The notes below the pieces were generated by a model, which was given only the letters and a program-made list of their open reading frames with translations, was not told the origin of the DNA and made no database searches. DNA of 13,955 nt from Acidobacteriota bacterium (GTDB lineage: Bacteria > Acidobacteriota > Vicinamibacteria > Vicinamibacterales > JACQTH01). The DNA lies in NCBI GenBank assembly GCA_016210935.1, contig JACQTH010000291.1, positions 1-13,955 on the forward strand, written 5' to 3'. Below are positions 4,699 to 12,800 of this stretch, piece after piece. A program made the translations under genes and the position numbers. Numbering within the stretch: the stretch's first letter is position 1; each line of letters opens with the position of its first letter.

Positions 4699-7344
4699 AT
4701 GGAGACTCAGACGACAACGGCCCAGACGTCGCGTCTGGACCAGGTGATTCAGAACGTCCTGCTCAAGGCCGGGGTCCTCAATCGCGCTCAGCTGGAGCGT
4801 CCCGTGGACGAAGCCCGGAGGCGCAAGGTGCCCCTGCTCGACACCCTGCTGGAAGGGCGGTACGTCTCCGAGGACCAGCTGGCTGATACGTTCGCGAACT
4901 GGTCAAGGCTACCGCGCGTGCGGCTTGCGGCCGTCAACGTCCAAAGCGAAGCCCTTCGCCAGATCAGCGAAAGCCTCGCGCGCAGATACATCTGCATGCC
5001 GGTCACGGTGGACGATCGGACGCTCGTGGTCGCCATGGCGAATCCGCTCGACTACGACGCCGTGCAGGACCTGCAGTTCGCGACCGGGCTCACGATCAAG
5101 CCCGTCGTCGCGAGCCGCACCGAGATTCTCGACGGCGTCGAGGAGCAATACGGAACGAACAGGCGCCTGCACGACATGCTGCAGTTCGTTCCCGACACCT
5201 CGGACGTTCGGATGAACACCGAGGAGGCACCTGTGCTCGCCCCGGACCCGTCGTCCGGCGTCACCATCACGTCGGTCGAGTCAACGGAAGTTGCCGAGGC
5301 GAATGCGGACGATGCGCCTGTCGTAAAGATGTCGAACGTCATCATCCGCGACGCCATCGAAGCGCGCGCGAGCGACATTCACATCGAGCCGGCGCTGCAC
5401 ACGGTGCAGGTGCGGCTGCGCGTCGACGGTACGCTTCGCGACTTCATGCAGGTCCCGAAGTGGCTGCACAACGCGCTGGTGTCGCGCCTGAAGGTCCTGT
5501 CGAAGCTCGACATTTCCGAGAAGCGCCTGCCGCAGGACGGGCGAATCAACGTCCAGCTCGACGGTCGGCAGCTCGACATGCGTGTCTCGACGCTGCCGAC
5601 GCTCTTCGGTGAGAAGGTCGTGATGCGCGTGCTCGGCTCGCAGACGGTTCCGGATCTCGCGCAGATGGTCTCCGAGTCGCAGCTCGCCACGATCCGCGGC
5701 GCGCTCAGCCAGCCGCAGGGCACGATTCTCGTGACCGGCCCGACGGGTTCGGGCAAGACCACCACGCTCTACTCCATGGTGATGGCTCGCCGGTCGCCGG
5801 AGCTCAACATCGTCACCGTAGAGGATCCGATTGAGTACCGGCTCGACGGCGTCACACAAGTCCAGGTCAACGCGAGAGCGGGCCTGACGTTCGCCGGCAC
5901 GCTCCGGGCAATTCTTCGTCAGGATCCGGATGTCGTGCTGCTCGGGGAAATTCGCGATCTCGAGACGGCGCAGATAGCGTTTCAGGCATCTCAGACGGGA
6001 CACCTGGTCCTGTCGACGCTCCACACCGGCAGCGCGATTGCCACCGTGACGCGTCTGATCGATCTGGGCATCGAGGCGTTCATGATCAGCTCGTCGGTGA
6101 ACCTGATCGTGGCGCAGCGGCTGGCGCGCAGAATCTGCGACCGGTGCCATGGCCGAAAATCGACGGCGGCGCACAGCGTGACCGCGGACGCATCGGAAGG
6201 GAAGTTGATGCGGCTGGACGATCTGGCCACTCAGACCTGTGACAAGTGCGCCGGCACCGGCTTCGCCGGCCGCGTGGGCATCTACGAACTGCTGCCGATG
6301 GTGCCGCGCCTCAGAGAGTTGATTCATGCGCGGGCTCCCGAAGCGGAACTCAGAAAAACCGCTCAGCAGATCGGCGTGAAGTTCCTGATGGATGACGCGC
6401 AGGAGAAGGTGCGGGGCGGCGTCACGACATCGGAGGAAGTGGCCCGCGTTGTTCACATCCAGCAGGAGGCCACGGTGCTTTGCCCGGAGTGCCGCGCGGT
6501 GCTGGGCGCCGAGTTCGCCGCGTGCCCGTACTGTCTCCACACCTTGCGGCTGCGGTGCGGCTCGTGCGGGCAGGATCTGCGACGCGATTGGAAGATTTGC
6601 CCATATTGCAACACCCGGACCGCACAGGCAGACGTACACGCCCCGGAGAAGGCGCGCATTCCAGCGCGCCTGCCTGCGATGGATGGCGCGACATTTGCCG
6701 CTTTCACCGAGAGCGGCGCCACTCTTCTGCCTAAAGGCGGAAGCCACGAAAACGGTCACCTCGGAAGCCACGAAAACCGTCAAGGCGGAAGCCACGAGGG
6801 CGTTCGAGCCGCTGCAGCAGCGTCCGCAGAGCCGACGCCGGCAGCGGCCCAGACGAACCCGGCGCCCGCGCCTGTCACGTCATCGGCTCCCGCCGCGCCA
6901 ACCACGGGCCTTGCGGTGCCCCCGCCGCCCGACGGCGACAGCACGGGACCCGCGCATCGACGCCTGCGAGTGCTCGTTGTCGACGACGATCAGGACATTC
7001 AGACTGTTGTGAGAGCGACGGTTTCTCGACTCAGCGTCGCGACCGACATCCGCACGGCCAAAGATGGCATCGAGGCCGTCGACAAGGTGCGGGAGCAGAT
7101 TCCGGACCTGATTGTCCTGGACATCAACATGCCGCGGATGGACGGGTTCACCGTGTGTGAAACGCTGCGATCTGACATCCGCACCGCGTTCGTGCCGATC
7201 CTGATGCTCACCGCGAATGCGGACGAGTCGAGCCGCAGCAAGGGCTACCTCGTGGGGACCGATGACTACATGAGCAAGCCCTTTGCGCCGCCCGATTTGA
7301 ACCTGCGGATCACGCGCCTGCTGCGAAGGACGTACGGGGTGTGA
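4699..7344 (+). CDS. GspE/PilB-type assembly ATPase fused to zinc ribbons and a receiver domain
   Basis: An 881-residue fusion; ordinary GspE/PilB proteins have about 560. The cytoplasmic ATPase should power type IV pilus or type II secretion assembly. Domains: GspE N-domain (about 10-160); ATPase core (about 185-585) with Walker A GPTGSGKTT 347-355, Asp box VEDPIEY ending at Y380, Walker B with E417 in LLGEIRD, His box HLVLSTLHTG 435-444, and the family tetracysteine C480/C483/C514/C517. Next come two additional CxxC zinc ribbons (C595/C598/C609/C612 and C620/C623/C634/C637). A linker holds three GSHE repeats (681-700) and an Ala/Pro-rich stretch (about 702-750). The CheY-like receiver (about 755-881) has acidic D762-D764, phospho-acceptor D808, T838 and K860, all intact. 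Phosphorylation may therefore control the motor. No pilin, platform or secretin gene is beside it. The ATG at 4699 has no clear Shine-Dalgarno. Confidence 0.92.
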   Translation: METQTTTAQTSRLDQVIQNVLLKAGVLNRAQLERPVDEARRRKVPLLDTLLEGRYVSEDQLADTFANWSRLPRVRLAAVNVQSEALRQISESLARRYICMPVTVDDRTLVVAMANPLDYDAVQDLQFATGLTIKPVVASRTEILDGVEEQYGTNRRLHDMLQFVPDTSDVRMNTEEAPVLAPDPSSGVTITSVESTEVAEANADDAPVVKMSNVIIRDAIEARASDIHIEPALHTVQVRLRVDGTLRDFMQVPKWLHNALVSRLKVLSKLDISEKRLPQDGRINVQLDGRQLDMRVSTLPTLFGEKVVMRVLGSQTVPDLAQMVSESQLATIRGALSQPQGTILVTGPTGSGKTTTLYSMVMARRSPELNIVTVEDPIEYRLDGVTQVQVNARAGLTFAGTLRAILRQDPDVVLLGEIRDLETAQIAFQASQTGHLVLSTLHTGSAIATVTRLIDLGIEAFMISSSVNLIVAQRLARRICDRCHGRKSTAAHSVTADASEGKLMRLDDLATQTCDKCAGTGFAGRVGIYELLPMVPRLRELIHARAPEAELRKTAQQIGVKFLMDDAQEKVRGGVTTSEEVARVVHIQQEATVLCPECRAVLGAEFAACPYCLHTLRLRCGSCGQDLRRDWKICPYCNTRTAQADVHAPEKARIPARLPAMDGATFAAFTESGATLLPKGGSHENGHLGSHENRQGGSHEGVRAAAAASAEPTPAAAQTNPAPAPVTSSAPAAPTTGLAVPPPPDGDSTGPAHRRLRVLVVDDDQDIQTVVRATVSRLSVATDIRTAKDGIEAVDKVREQIPDLIVLDINMPRMDGFTVCETLRSDIRTAFVPILMLTANADESSRSKGYLVGTDDYMSKPFAPPDLNLRITRLLRRTYGV
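6736..6800 (+). repeat. Three in-frame 24-nt repeats of the GGAAGCCACGAA family inside the ATPase fusion
   Basis: Copies begin at 6736, 6760 and 6784, exactly 24 nt apart. Each contains GGAAGCCACGA and encodes GSHEN or GSHEG. The same 12-mer GGAAGCCACGAA recurs outside the gene at 7369-7380 and, inverted, at 7415-7426 and 7464-7475. The copies fall in the flexible linker between the zinc ribbons and the receiver, where an insertion would do least harm. Confidence 0.85.
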
Positions 7345-7353
7345 AGGAGAGAC

Positions 7354-7520
7354 CTTCCAGCTAAAGCTGGAAGCCACGAAGAAAGCTCCAGGCAGCCGGG
7401 ACGAAGCGTCCTTGTTCGTGGCTTCCGGACCGCTTTAGCCGGAACATCGTGCGTCACGACGTCTTCGTGGCTTCCGCCTTCTTGACCGCCGTAGCCTTGG
7501 CGAAGGCGGTTAGGCGGAAG
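7354..7520. repeat. Cluster of hairpins and GGAAGCCACGAA-family repeats
   Basis: Ten bases after the ATPase-receiver stop there is a perfect 9-bp stem with a 2-nt loop (7354-7362 with 7365-7373). It has no U-tract, so its role as a terminator is doubtful. A GGAAGCCACGAA at 7369-7380 faces inverted copies TTCGTGGCTTCC at 7415-7426 and 7464-7475. A second structure pairs CTTCCGCCT (7471-7479) with AGGCGGAAG (7512-7520), with ACCGCC and GGCGGT pairing inside. The whole stretch looks like degraded or mobile REP-type elements, not a gene. Confidence 0.7.
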
Positions 7521-7643
7521 ATGGCGCGATCACGGTATCATTTCTGCGTGATCCGCGCTCTTCTCTGCGCTTGTCTGGTTCTCGTTCCAACCGTCGCCCT
7601 CGCCCAAAGCCTCCATCTTCAACCCAGGCAGAATGCCTCATGA
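7521..7643 (+). CDS. Doubtful 40-aa peptide with a signal-sequence-like core
   Basis: The ORF reads as a basic start (MARSRYHF), a hydrophobic run ALLCACLVLVPTVALA and a possible signal peptidase site at ALAQ, followed by only about ten residues. Its TGA overlaps the ATG of the glycosyltransferase as ATGA, an arrangement typical of translational coupling. The ATG at 7521 directly abuts the right arm of a repeat hairpin, with AGGCGG only 3 nt upstream. A GTG at 7548 is an alternative giving 31 residues. It could be a leader peptide, the remnant of a truncated secreted protein destroyed by the repeats, or chance. I do not recognise it. Confidence 0.35.
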   Translation: MARSRYHFCVIRALLCACLVLVPTVALAQSLHLQPRQNAS

Positions 7644-8998
7644 GGATCCTCTCGATTACTGCGGGCGCGGCGGGCATGTACTGCGGGAGCTGCTCCCGGG
7701 ACAACGCGTTCGCCCGCGAGCTGCTGGACCGCGGCCACGACGTCCAGCTCCTCCCCGTCTACACGCCCATCCGGACCGATGAGCCGAGCGTCAGCCAGCC
7801 CCGCGTCTTCTTCGGTGGCGTCAGCGTGTACCTCCAGCAGCACGTGCCGTTCTTCCGGCGGTCGCCCTGGATCCTGGATCGGCTGTGGGACGCGCCGGCG
7901 CTCATCCGGCTGGTGTCGAAACGGGCGATCTCCACCGACCCCGGGAAGCTCGGCGATCTCACGGTGTCGGTGCTCCGGGGAGAGGACGGGCACCAGCGCA
8001 AGGAGATCGACAAGCTCCTGCACTGGCTGCGGGCCGAGCCGCGCCCGGACATCGTCAACCTTCCAAACTCCCTGCTCATCGGCCTCGCCAGGCCGCTCGC
8101 GGAGGCGCTCGAGTGTCCGATCTGTTGCACGCTGCAGGGCGAAGACCTGTTCATCGATGGGCTGCCGGCGCCCCAGCGGCAGCACGCGCTGGAATTGATT
8201 CGCGATCGCCTGGCGTTCGTGCAGACCTTCGTGGCTGTCAGCGAGTACTACGCAGCCTTCATGGCCGACTATCTCGCGATTCCGAAGGACAAGCTGCGAG
8301 TCGTGCCGCTTGGGATCAACCTTGAGGGCTACGACGCGCGCGAGCGAGATCCGAAGGCCCCCTTCGACCAGGCTCAGGGCAGGCCCTTCACGATCGGCTA
8401 CTTCGCCCGAATCGGCCAGGAGAAGGGACTGCACGTGCTGGCCGCGGCGTACACCGCCTTCCGAAAGATGCCAGGCGTGTCAGGGGTGAGACTCGAAGCC
8501 GCAGGCTACCTGGCGCGCGCCCAGGCACCGTACCTCGCCGCGATCGAGCGCGACCTGAAACAGGCGGGCCTCGGGGACGAGTTCTCGTATCGAGGCGAGC
8601 TGGATCGGAGGCAGAAGATCGCGTTTCTTCAGGGGCTCGACGTCCTGTCGGTGCCGACCGTGTACGCCGAGCCCAAGGGCACCTTCCTGCTCGAAGCGAT
8701 GGCGTGCGGTGTGCCGGTTGTCCAGCCGAGGCATGGCGCGTTCGACGAGATCGTGACGAAAACGGGCGGTGGCCTGTTGGTCGAGCGGGGCGATCCGAAA
8801 CGACTGGCCGAAGGCCTCTACACGCTGTGGCGCGATCGCAATCGCGCCCGCCTGCTCGGGGCGCAGGGACGATCGGGCGTGCAGGCGCACTACAGCATCG
8901 CGCGATCGGCCGATCGGCTGCTGGACGTGTATCGCGAGATAGTGGGCAGTGCGCAGTGGGCAGTGGGCAGTGAGAGAGCAGTGGGCAGTGCGCAGTGA
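7640..8998 (+). CDS. GT4-family glycosyltransferase
   Basis: A 452-residue retaining glycosyltransferase of the GT-B fold, expected to transfer a sugar from a nucleotide-sugar donor onto a glycan or other acceptor in the cytoplasm. The N-terminal domain starts MRILSITAGAAGMYCGSCSR, with the Gly-rich loop of the family. The linker region carries VSEYYAAFMADYL and RVVPLGIN. The C-terminal donor domain has IGYFARIGQEKGLHVLAAAY and the EX7E motif with E344 and E352 in EPKGTFLLEAMACGVPVV. The start at ATG 7640 is set by homology of the first strand and by the ATGA overlap with the small upstream ORF. Two oddities come from repeats: an in-frame 24-nt insertion near residues 241-250, and an 18-residue tail (VGSAQWAVGSERAVGSAQ) encoded by the GTGGGCAGT array. 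Acceptor and sugar are unknown. Confidence 0.88.
   Translation: MRILSITAGAAGMYCGSCSRDNAFARELLDRGHDVQLLPVYTPIRTDEPSVSQPRVFFGGVSVYLQQHVPFFRRSPWILDRLWDAPALIRLVSKRAISTDPGKLGDLTVSVLRGEDGHQRKEIDKLLHWLRAEPRPDIVNLPNSLLIGLARPLAEALECPICCTLQGEDLFIDGLPAPQRQHALELIRDRLAFVQTFVAVSEYYAAFMADYLAIPKDKLRVVPLGINLEGYDARERDPKAPFDQAQGRPFTIGYFARIGQEKGLHVLAAAYTAFRKMPGVSGVRLEAAGYLARAQAPYLAAIERDLKQAGLGDEFSYRGELDRRQKIAFLQGLDVLSVPTVYAEPKGTFLLEAMACGVPVVQPRHGAFDEIVTKTGGGLLVERGDPKRLAEGLYTLWRDRNRARLLGAQGRSGVQAHYSIARSADRLLDVYREIVGSAQWAVGSERAVGSAQ
8360..8389 (+). repeat. In-frame CTTCGACCAGGCTCAGGG element inside the glycosyltransferase
   Basis: The coding sequence contains CCCTTC, then GACCAGGCTCAGGGCAGG, then CCCTTC again, so a 24-nt unit is bounded by a 6-base direct duplication. 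It adds eight residues (DQAQGRPF) just before the strand IGYFARIG that opens the donor domain. The core resembles the short TCGAC/GCTCAGGG elements scattered through many high-GC genomes, often seen as LSLVEG-type peptides on the other strand. The match to that element is from memory; the duplication is visible. Confidence 0.7.
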
Positions 8999-9166
8999 GA
9001 GATGTAGCGGGCGGTGGGGAGTGGCGTGGCGACAGCGAGGAGTGGGCAGTGAGCGCTGGCAGTGCGCTCTTCAAGATGGCGGTACGATGACGCGGCCTCG
9101 AGGATGTTTTCCTGCTGCCCACCGCGCCCTGCCCACTGCCCACTGCCCACTGTCCACCGTCCACTG
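8942..9166. repeat. GTGGGCAGT-type inverted repeat array
   Basis: The left arm (8942-9000, with looser copies to about 9060) is built of GTGGGCAGTG and CGCAGTG units. The right arm (9114-9166) is the complement, CACTGCC units. CAGTGGGCAGTGGGCAGTG at 8954-8972 has a perfect 19-base reverse complement at 9134-9152. The left arm encodes the last 18 residues and stop of the glycosyltransferase. The right arm ends 7 nt before the likely GTG start of the ABC ATPase. The centre (about 9061-9113) holds no repeat and no gene. Confidence 0.85.
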
Positions 9167-9172
9167 AATTCT

Positions 9173-9841
9173 GTGCTCGAAGTCATCAACCTCACAAAGT
9201 CGTATCCGGCCCCGCGCGGGCCGCTCTTGGTGCTGGCCGGCGTCAATCTGACCCTGGCCGAGGGCGAGGCGGCCGCCATCATGGGGCCGTCGGGCAGCGG
9301 CAAGAGCACGCTGCTCTACATCCTCGGCGCGCTCGAGCCCCCGACATCCGGGCAGGTCGTGCTGAACGGCCGCCAGCCGTTCGACCTGCCGGCCGCAGAG
9401 CTCGCGGCCTTCCGCAATCGCCAGATTGGCTTCGTCTTCCAGGATCACGCGCTGCTGCCGCAATGCACGGTCCTCGAAAACGTCCTGGTCCCCACGCTCG
9501 TCGGAGGCGCCGACGGTGAAGCGCGGGCGTTTGCGACGCAGTTGATCGAGCAGGTCGGTTTGCGGGATCGGATCGATCATCGGCCCTCGGAGCTCTCCGG
9601 TGGCGAGAAGCAGCGAGCGGCGCTGGCGCGCGCTCGGGTCCGTCGGCCGCGGCTGGTCTGGTGCGACGAGCCGACGGGCAACCTCGATCGAACATCGGCC
9701 GATCTCGTCGCCGATCTGCTGCTGGATCTTCACGCACGCCAGCGCTCGGTGCTCGTGGTCGTGACCCACAGCGCGCGACTCGCCGATCGGTTCCCCCGGC
9801 GGTTCGCCCTCGGCGATCGCGTCCTGATGGAGGTCGGCTGA
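9173..9841 (+). CDS. ABC transporter ATP-binding protein (LolD/MacB/YbbA type)
   Basis: The cytoplasmic motor of a two-gene transporter, 222 residues from the GTG at 9173. All nucleotide-binding elements are present: Walker A GPSGSGKST 38-46, Q-loop Q90 in VFQDHALLP, signature LSGGEKQRAALARA from 141, Walker B LVWCDEP with D165 and E166, D-loop GNLD, and H-loop H199. The Walker B strand has Cys before the DE, where family members commonly have Ala. The segment EPTGNLDRTSADLV and the FtsX-type partner place it in the LolD/MacB subgroup. The open frame extends upstream to 9062, but those 37 residues are translated repeat array. GTG 9173 begins the normal VLEVINLTKSY strand, though no Shine-Dalgarno precedes it. 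Its TGA overlaps the permease ATG by one base. Confidence 0.9.
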   Translation: MLEVINLTKSYPAPRGPLLVLAGVNLTLAEGEAAAIMGPSGSGKSTLLYILGALEPPTSGQVVLNGRQPFDLPAAELAAFRNRQIGFVFQDHALLPQCTVLENVLVPTLVGGADGEARAFATQLIEQVGLRDRIDHRPSELSGGEKQRAALARARVRRPRLVWCDEPTGNLDRTSADLVADLLLDLHARQRSVLVVVTHSARLADRFPRRFALGDRVLMEVG

Positions 9842-12800
9842 TGCGACGGGGCCGCCTCGTGGTCCGGAGCCTGCGGTACTACTGGCGCACCAACCTGGCG
9901 GCGTCGTTGGGAATTGGCACGGCAGTGGCGGTGCTGGCGGGCGCGCTGATGGTCGGCGATTCCGTCCGCGCGAGCCTGCGCGATTTGGTCGTCCAGCGGC
10001 TCGGCCGCGTCGACCTCGTCGTCGGTGCCAACGGGTTTTTTCGGGAGCGGCTCGCTGCGGATCTGAAAGGCGACGCTGCGTTCGCTGAATCGTTCGAAGC
10101 GGCATGCCCCATCATCACGCTCGAAGGCCTGCTGTCGGCGGCGGCGGGCCCGCGCCGCGTCACCCGCGTTCAGGTGTATGCGGTCGACGAGTGCTTCTGG
10201 CGGCTGCAGGACCTGGAGCCGCCGTCAATTGAACAGAATGCGGCGCTCGTCAGCCGCGCCGCCGGAGAAGATGTACACGCTCGCGACGGCGACGCCGCGC
10301 TCCTCACGATCAGAGAGCCGGCGGAGATTCCCGCAGCGTCCCTTCATGGTCGCAAGGACGACAGGAGCCGCATCCTGCGGCTCACGATCCGCGGAATCCA
10401 GCCGGCATCCGAGATGGGGGATTTTTCCATTCGTCCGCAGCAGGGCGACGTTCGCGCGGTGTTCCTTTCACTGTCGTACCTGCAACGGCAGCTCGACGAG
10501 CCTCGGCGGGCAAACACGCTGCTGGTTTCCAAGACGGAAGTTGAAGCGTCGGCCCGCATTCCGGCCGAAGCCTCGGCCGAGGCTCCCGACTCCGTGCAGC
10601 GGCTCACCGCCGCGCTGCGCCTGGCCGCGCGGATCGAGGATCTGGGGCTTCGGCTGCGCCCCCTCGAGGACCGGCGGATGATCGCCGTCGAGAGCACGAG
10701 CGGACTCGTCAGCGATCATCTCGCTCAGGTTGTGCGCGCGCCAGCCGAGGCCGCCGGGATGCGGGTGGTTCCGATCTTCACGTATCTCGTGAACACGATT
10801 CGATCGGCCAGCGCGGCGATTCCCTACTCGCTCGTCACCGCGATAGATGAACAGGGGATCGGTCCCTCGGAGCTCGTCCTCAACGAATGGGCGGCGCGCG
10901 AGATGCAGGTCGCGCCCGGCGAACGAATCACGCTCGAGTACTACGTCTGGGAAGACACCGGGCGGCTCGTCACCCGATCCGCCGACCTGCGGTTCGCACG
11001 GGTCGTGCCGATGAACGACCCGCTCGCGGATCGGACGCTGGCGCCGGCGTTCCCGGGGATCAGCGACACGGAGCACCTGGCCGACTGGGATCCACCGTTC
11101 CCGCTCGATCTCAAACGAATCCGAAAGCCGGACGAAGCCTACTGGGATCGATATCGCACGACCCCGAAGGCGTTCGTTTCGCTCGAAACAGGGCAGCGCC
11201 TGTGGCGCTCCCGCCACGGCGCGCTGACGTCTCTGCGCCTCGAGCCGTCAACGCCTGAATCCCTGAGCGCCGCCCTCGCCGCGGAGCGATCGCGGATCGC
11301 AGAGGCGATCGGTCCGGTCGCCGCCGGGTTCTCGATCGCCAACGCGCGGGCGCAAGGCCTCGCCGCCTCCAGGGGCGCGACCGACTTCGGGGAGTACTTC
11401 ACCTATTTCAGCTTCTTCCTCGTCGTCTCGGCGCTGCTGCTCGCGTCGCTCTTCTTCAAGCTCGGCGTCGATCAACGTGCCCGCGAGGTGGGACTGCTTG
11501 GCGCGGTGGGCCTCGCACCGCAGGCCATCGCGCGGCTCTTCTTCCTGGAGGGCGTGGTGTTGTCCGCGCTGGGCGGAGTGGCGGGCGTCGCCGGCGCCAT
11601 CGGCTACGCGGCCTTCATCATGCATGGCCTCCGCACGTGGTGGGTCGACGCGTCGGGGACGACGCTCCTGACGCTTCATGTCTCCGGCCAGCCGCTTCTG
11701 CTGGGCATCGCTGGCGCGGTGGTGGCGGCCGTCGTCAGCATCTGGTGGACGCTTCGAATGATGGGACGGTTTTCCAGCCGTACGCTGCTGGTGGGCGCCT
11801 GGCAGCTGGAGGCCGCGGCTCCGCCGGGCATGTCGGCACGGCATCGATGGCTCGCTGTCGGATCGTCGGCGCTGGCGCTTGTCGGCGCGCTGGCCGTTTG
11901 GGCCGCCTGGCAGGAATGGATCAACCGAACGCTCGGCTTCTTCGGCGCCGGCAGCCTGTTGCTCCTGGCGATGGTCGGCCTCGCCGATATCTGGCTGCGG
12001 CGCCGGCTCACGTCGGGGCTGCATGGGATGGGCTGGCTGGCGGTGTCGCGGCTCGGCGTCCGGAATGCCACGTATCGACCCGCGCGCAGCGTCCTGTGCA
12101 TCGTGCTGATCGCGGCGGCCAGCTTCACTATCGTGGCGGTCTCTGGATTCCGGCGCGACCTCGGATCTTCCGCCACGCAGTCCGGCACCGGCGGATTTCC
12201 GCTCGTCGCCGAAACGCTCGTGCCGATCGTCAGCGATCCCAACAGCACCGAGGGGCGTGAATCACTTGGCCTCTCGGACCTTGAACAAGAGCTAGCCTCT
12301 GCAACGCTCGTCCCATTTCGCGTGAAGCCCGGTGACGATGCGAGCTGCCTCAATCTGTACGAGCCCCGCGATCCCCGCATCATCGCGCCGCCGGAAAGCT
12401 TCAGAAGACTTGGCCGCTTCGCCTTCCAGGATTCGCTGGCCGACACCGACGCCGACCGCGCCAACCCGTGGCTCCTGCTCGATCGCCCGCAGCCGGATGG
12501 CGCGATTGCGGCGATCGCCGACGCGAACTCGCTGGCCTATGTGCTGCACCGCCGCCTCGGCGACGAGATCGTGCTGCACACCGGCGCACAGCCGGTGAGG
12601 CTGCGCCTGGTGGCCGCGCTCGACGACAGCGTCTTTCAGTCCGAGCTGGTGATCGGGGAGCGCGATTTCCTGCGCCTGTTTCCAGCTTACGAGGGCTACC
12701 GCTTCTTCCTGATCGACGCAGCGGCGGCGCGCGCGCCCCGGGTCGCCGACGTGCTCGAAGATCGGTTGAGCGATTTCGGCTTCGATGCGACCTCGGCGGC

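Noticed and set aside
4720..5160. c-di-GMP binding by the N-domain of the assembly ATPase, linking it to the nearby cyclase
   Set aside because: The N-domain matches the GspE/MshE fold in outline. However, the Arg-Leu-Gly positions of the c-di-GMP-binding motif are not kept (for example PLLDTLLEGRYV in the second half), so binding is not supported.
5281..6795. 504-codon minus-strand open frame opposite the assembly ATPase
   Set aside because: The opposite strand carries Walker A, Walker B and tetracysteine motifs in order. The antisense product shows no domain or membrane pattern.
7354..7373. Intrinsic terminator after the ATPase fusion
   Set aside because: The 9-bp stem is perfect, but the loop is only 2 nt and no U-tract follows; it fits better as part of the repeat cluster.
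9071..10105. 344-codon minus-strand open frame across the ABC genes
   Set aside because: It spans the ATPase-permease junction antisense and its end reads the repeat array; there is no recognisable protein.
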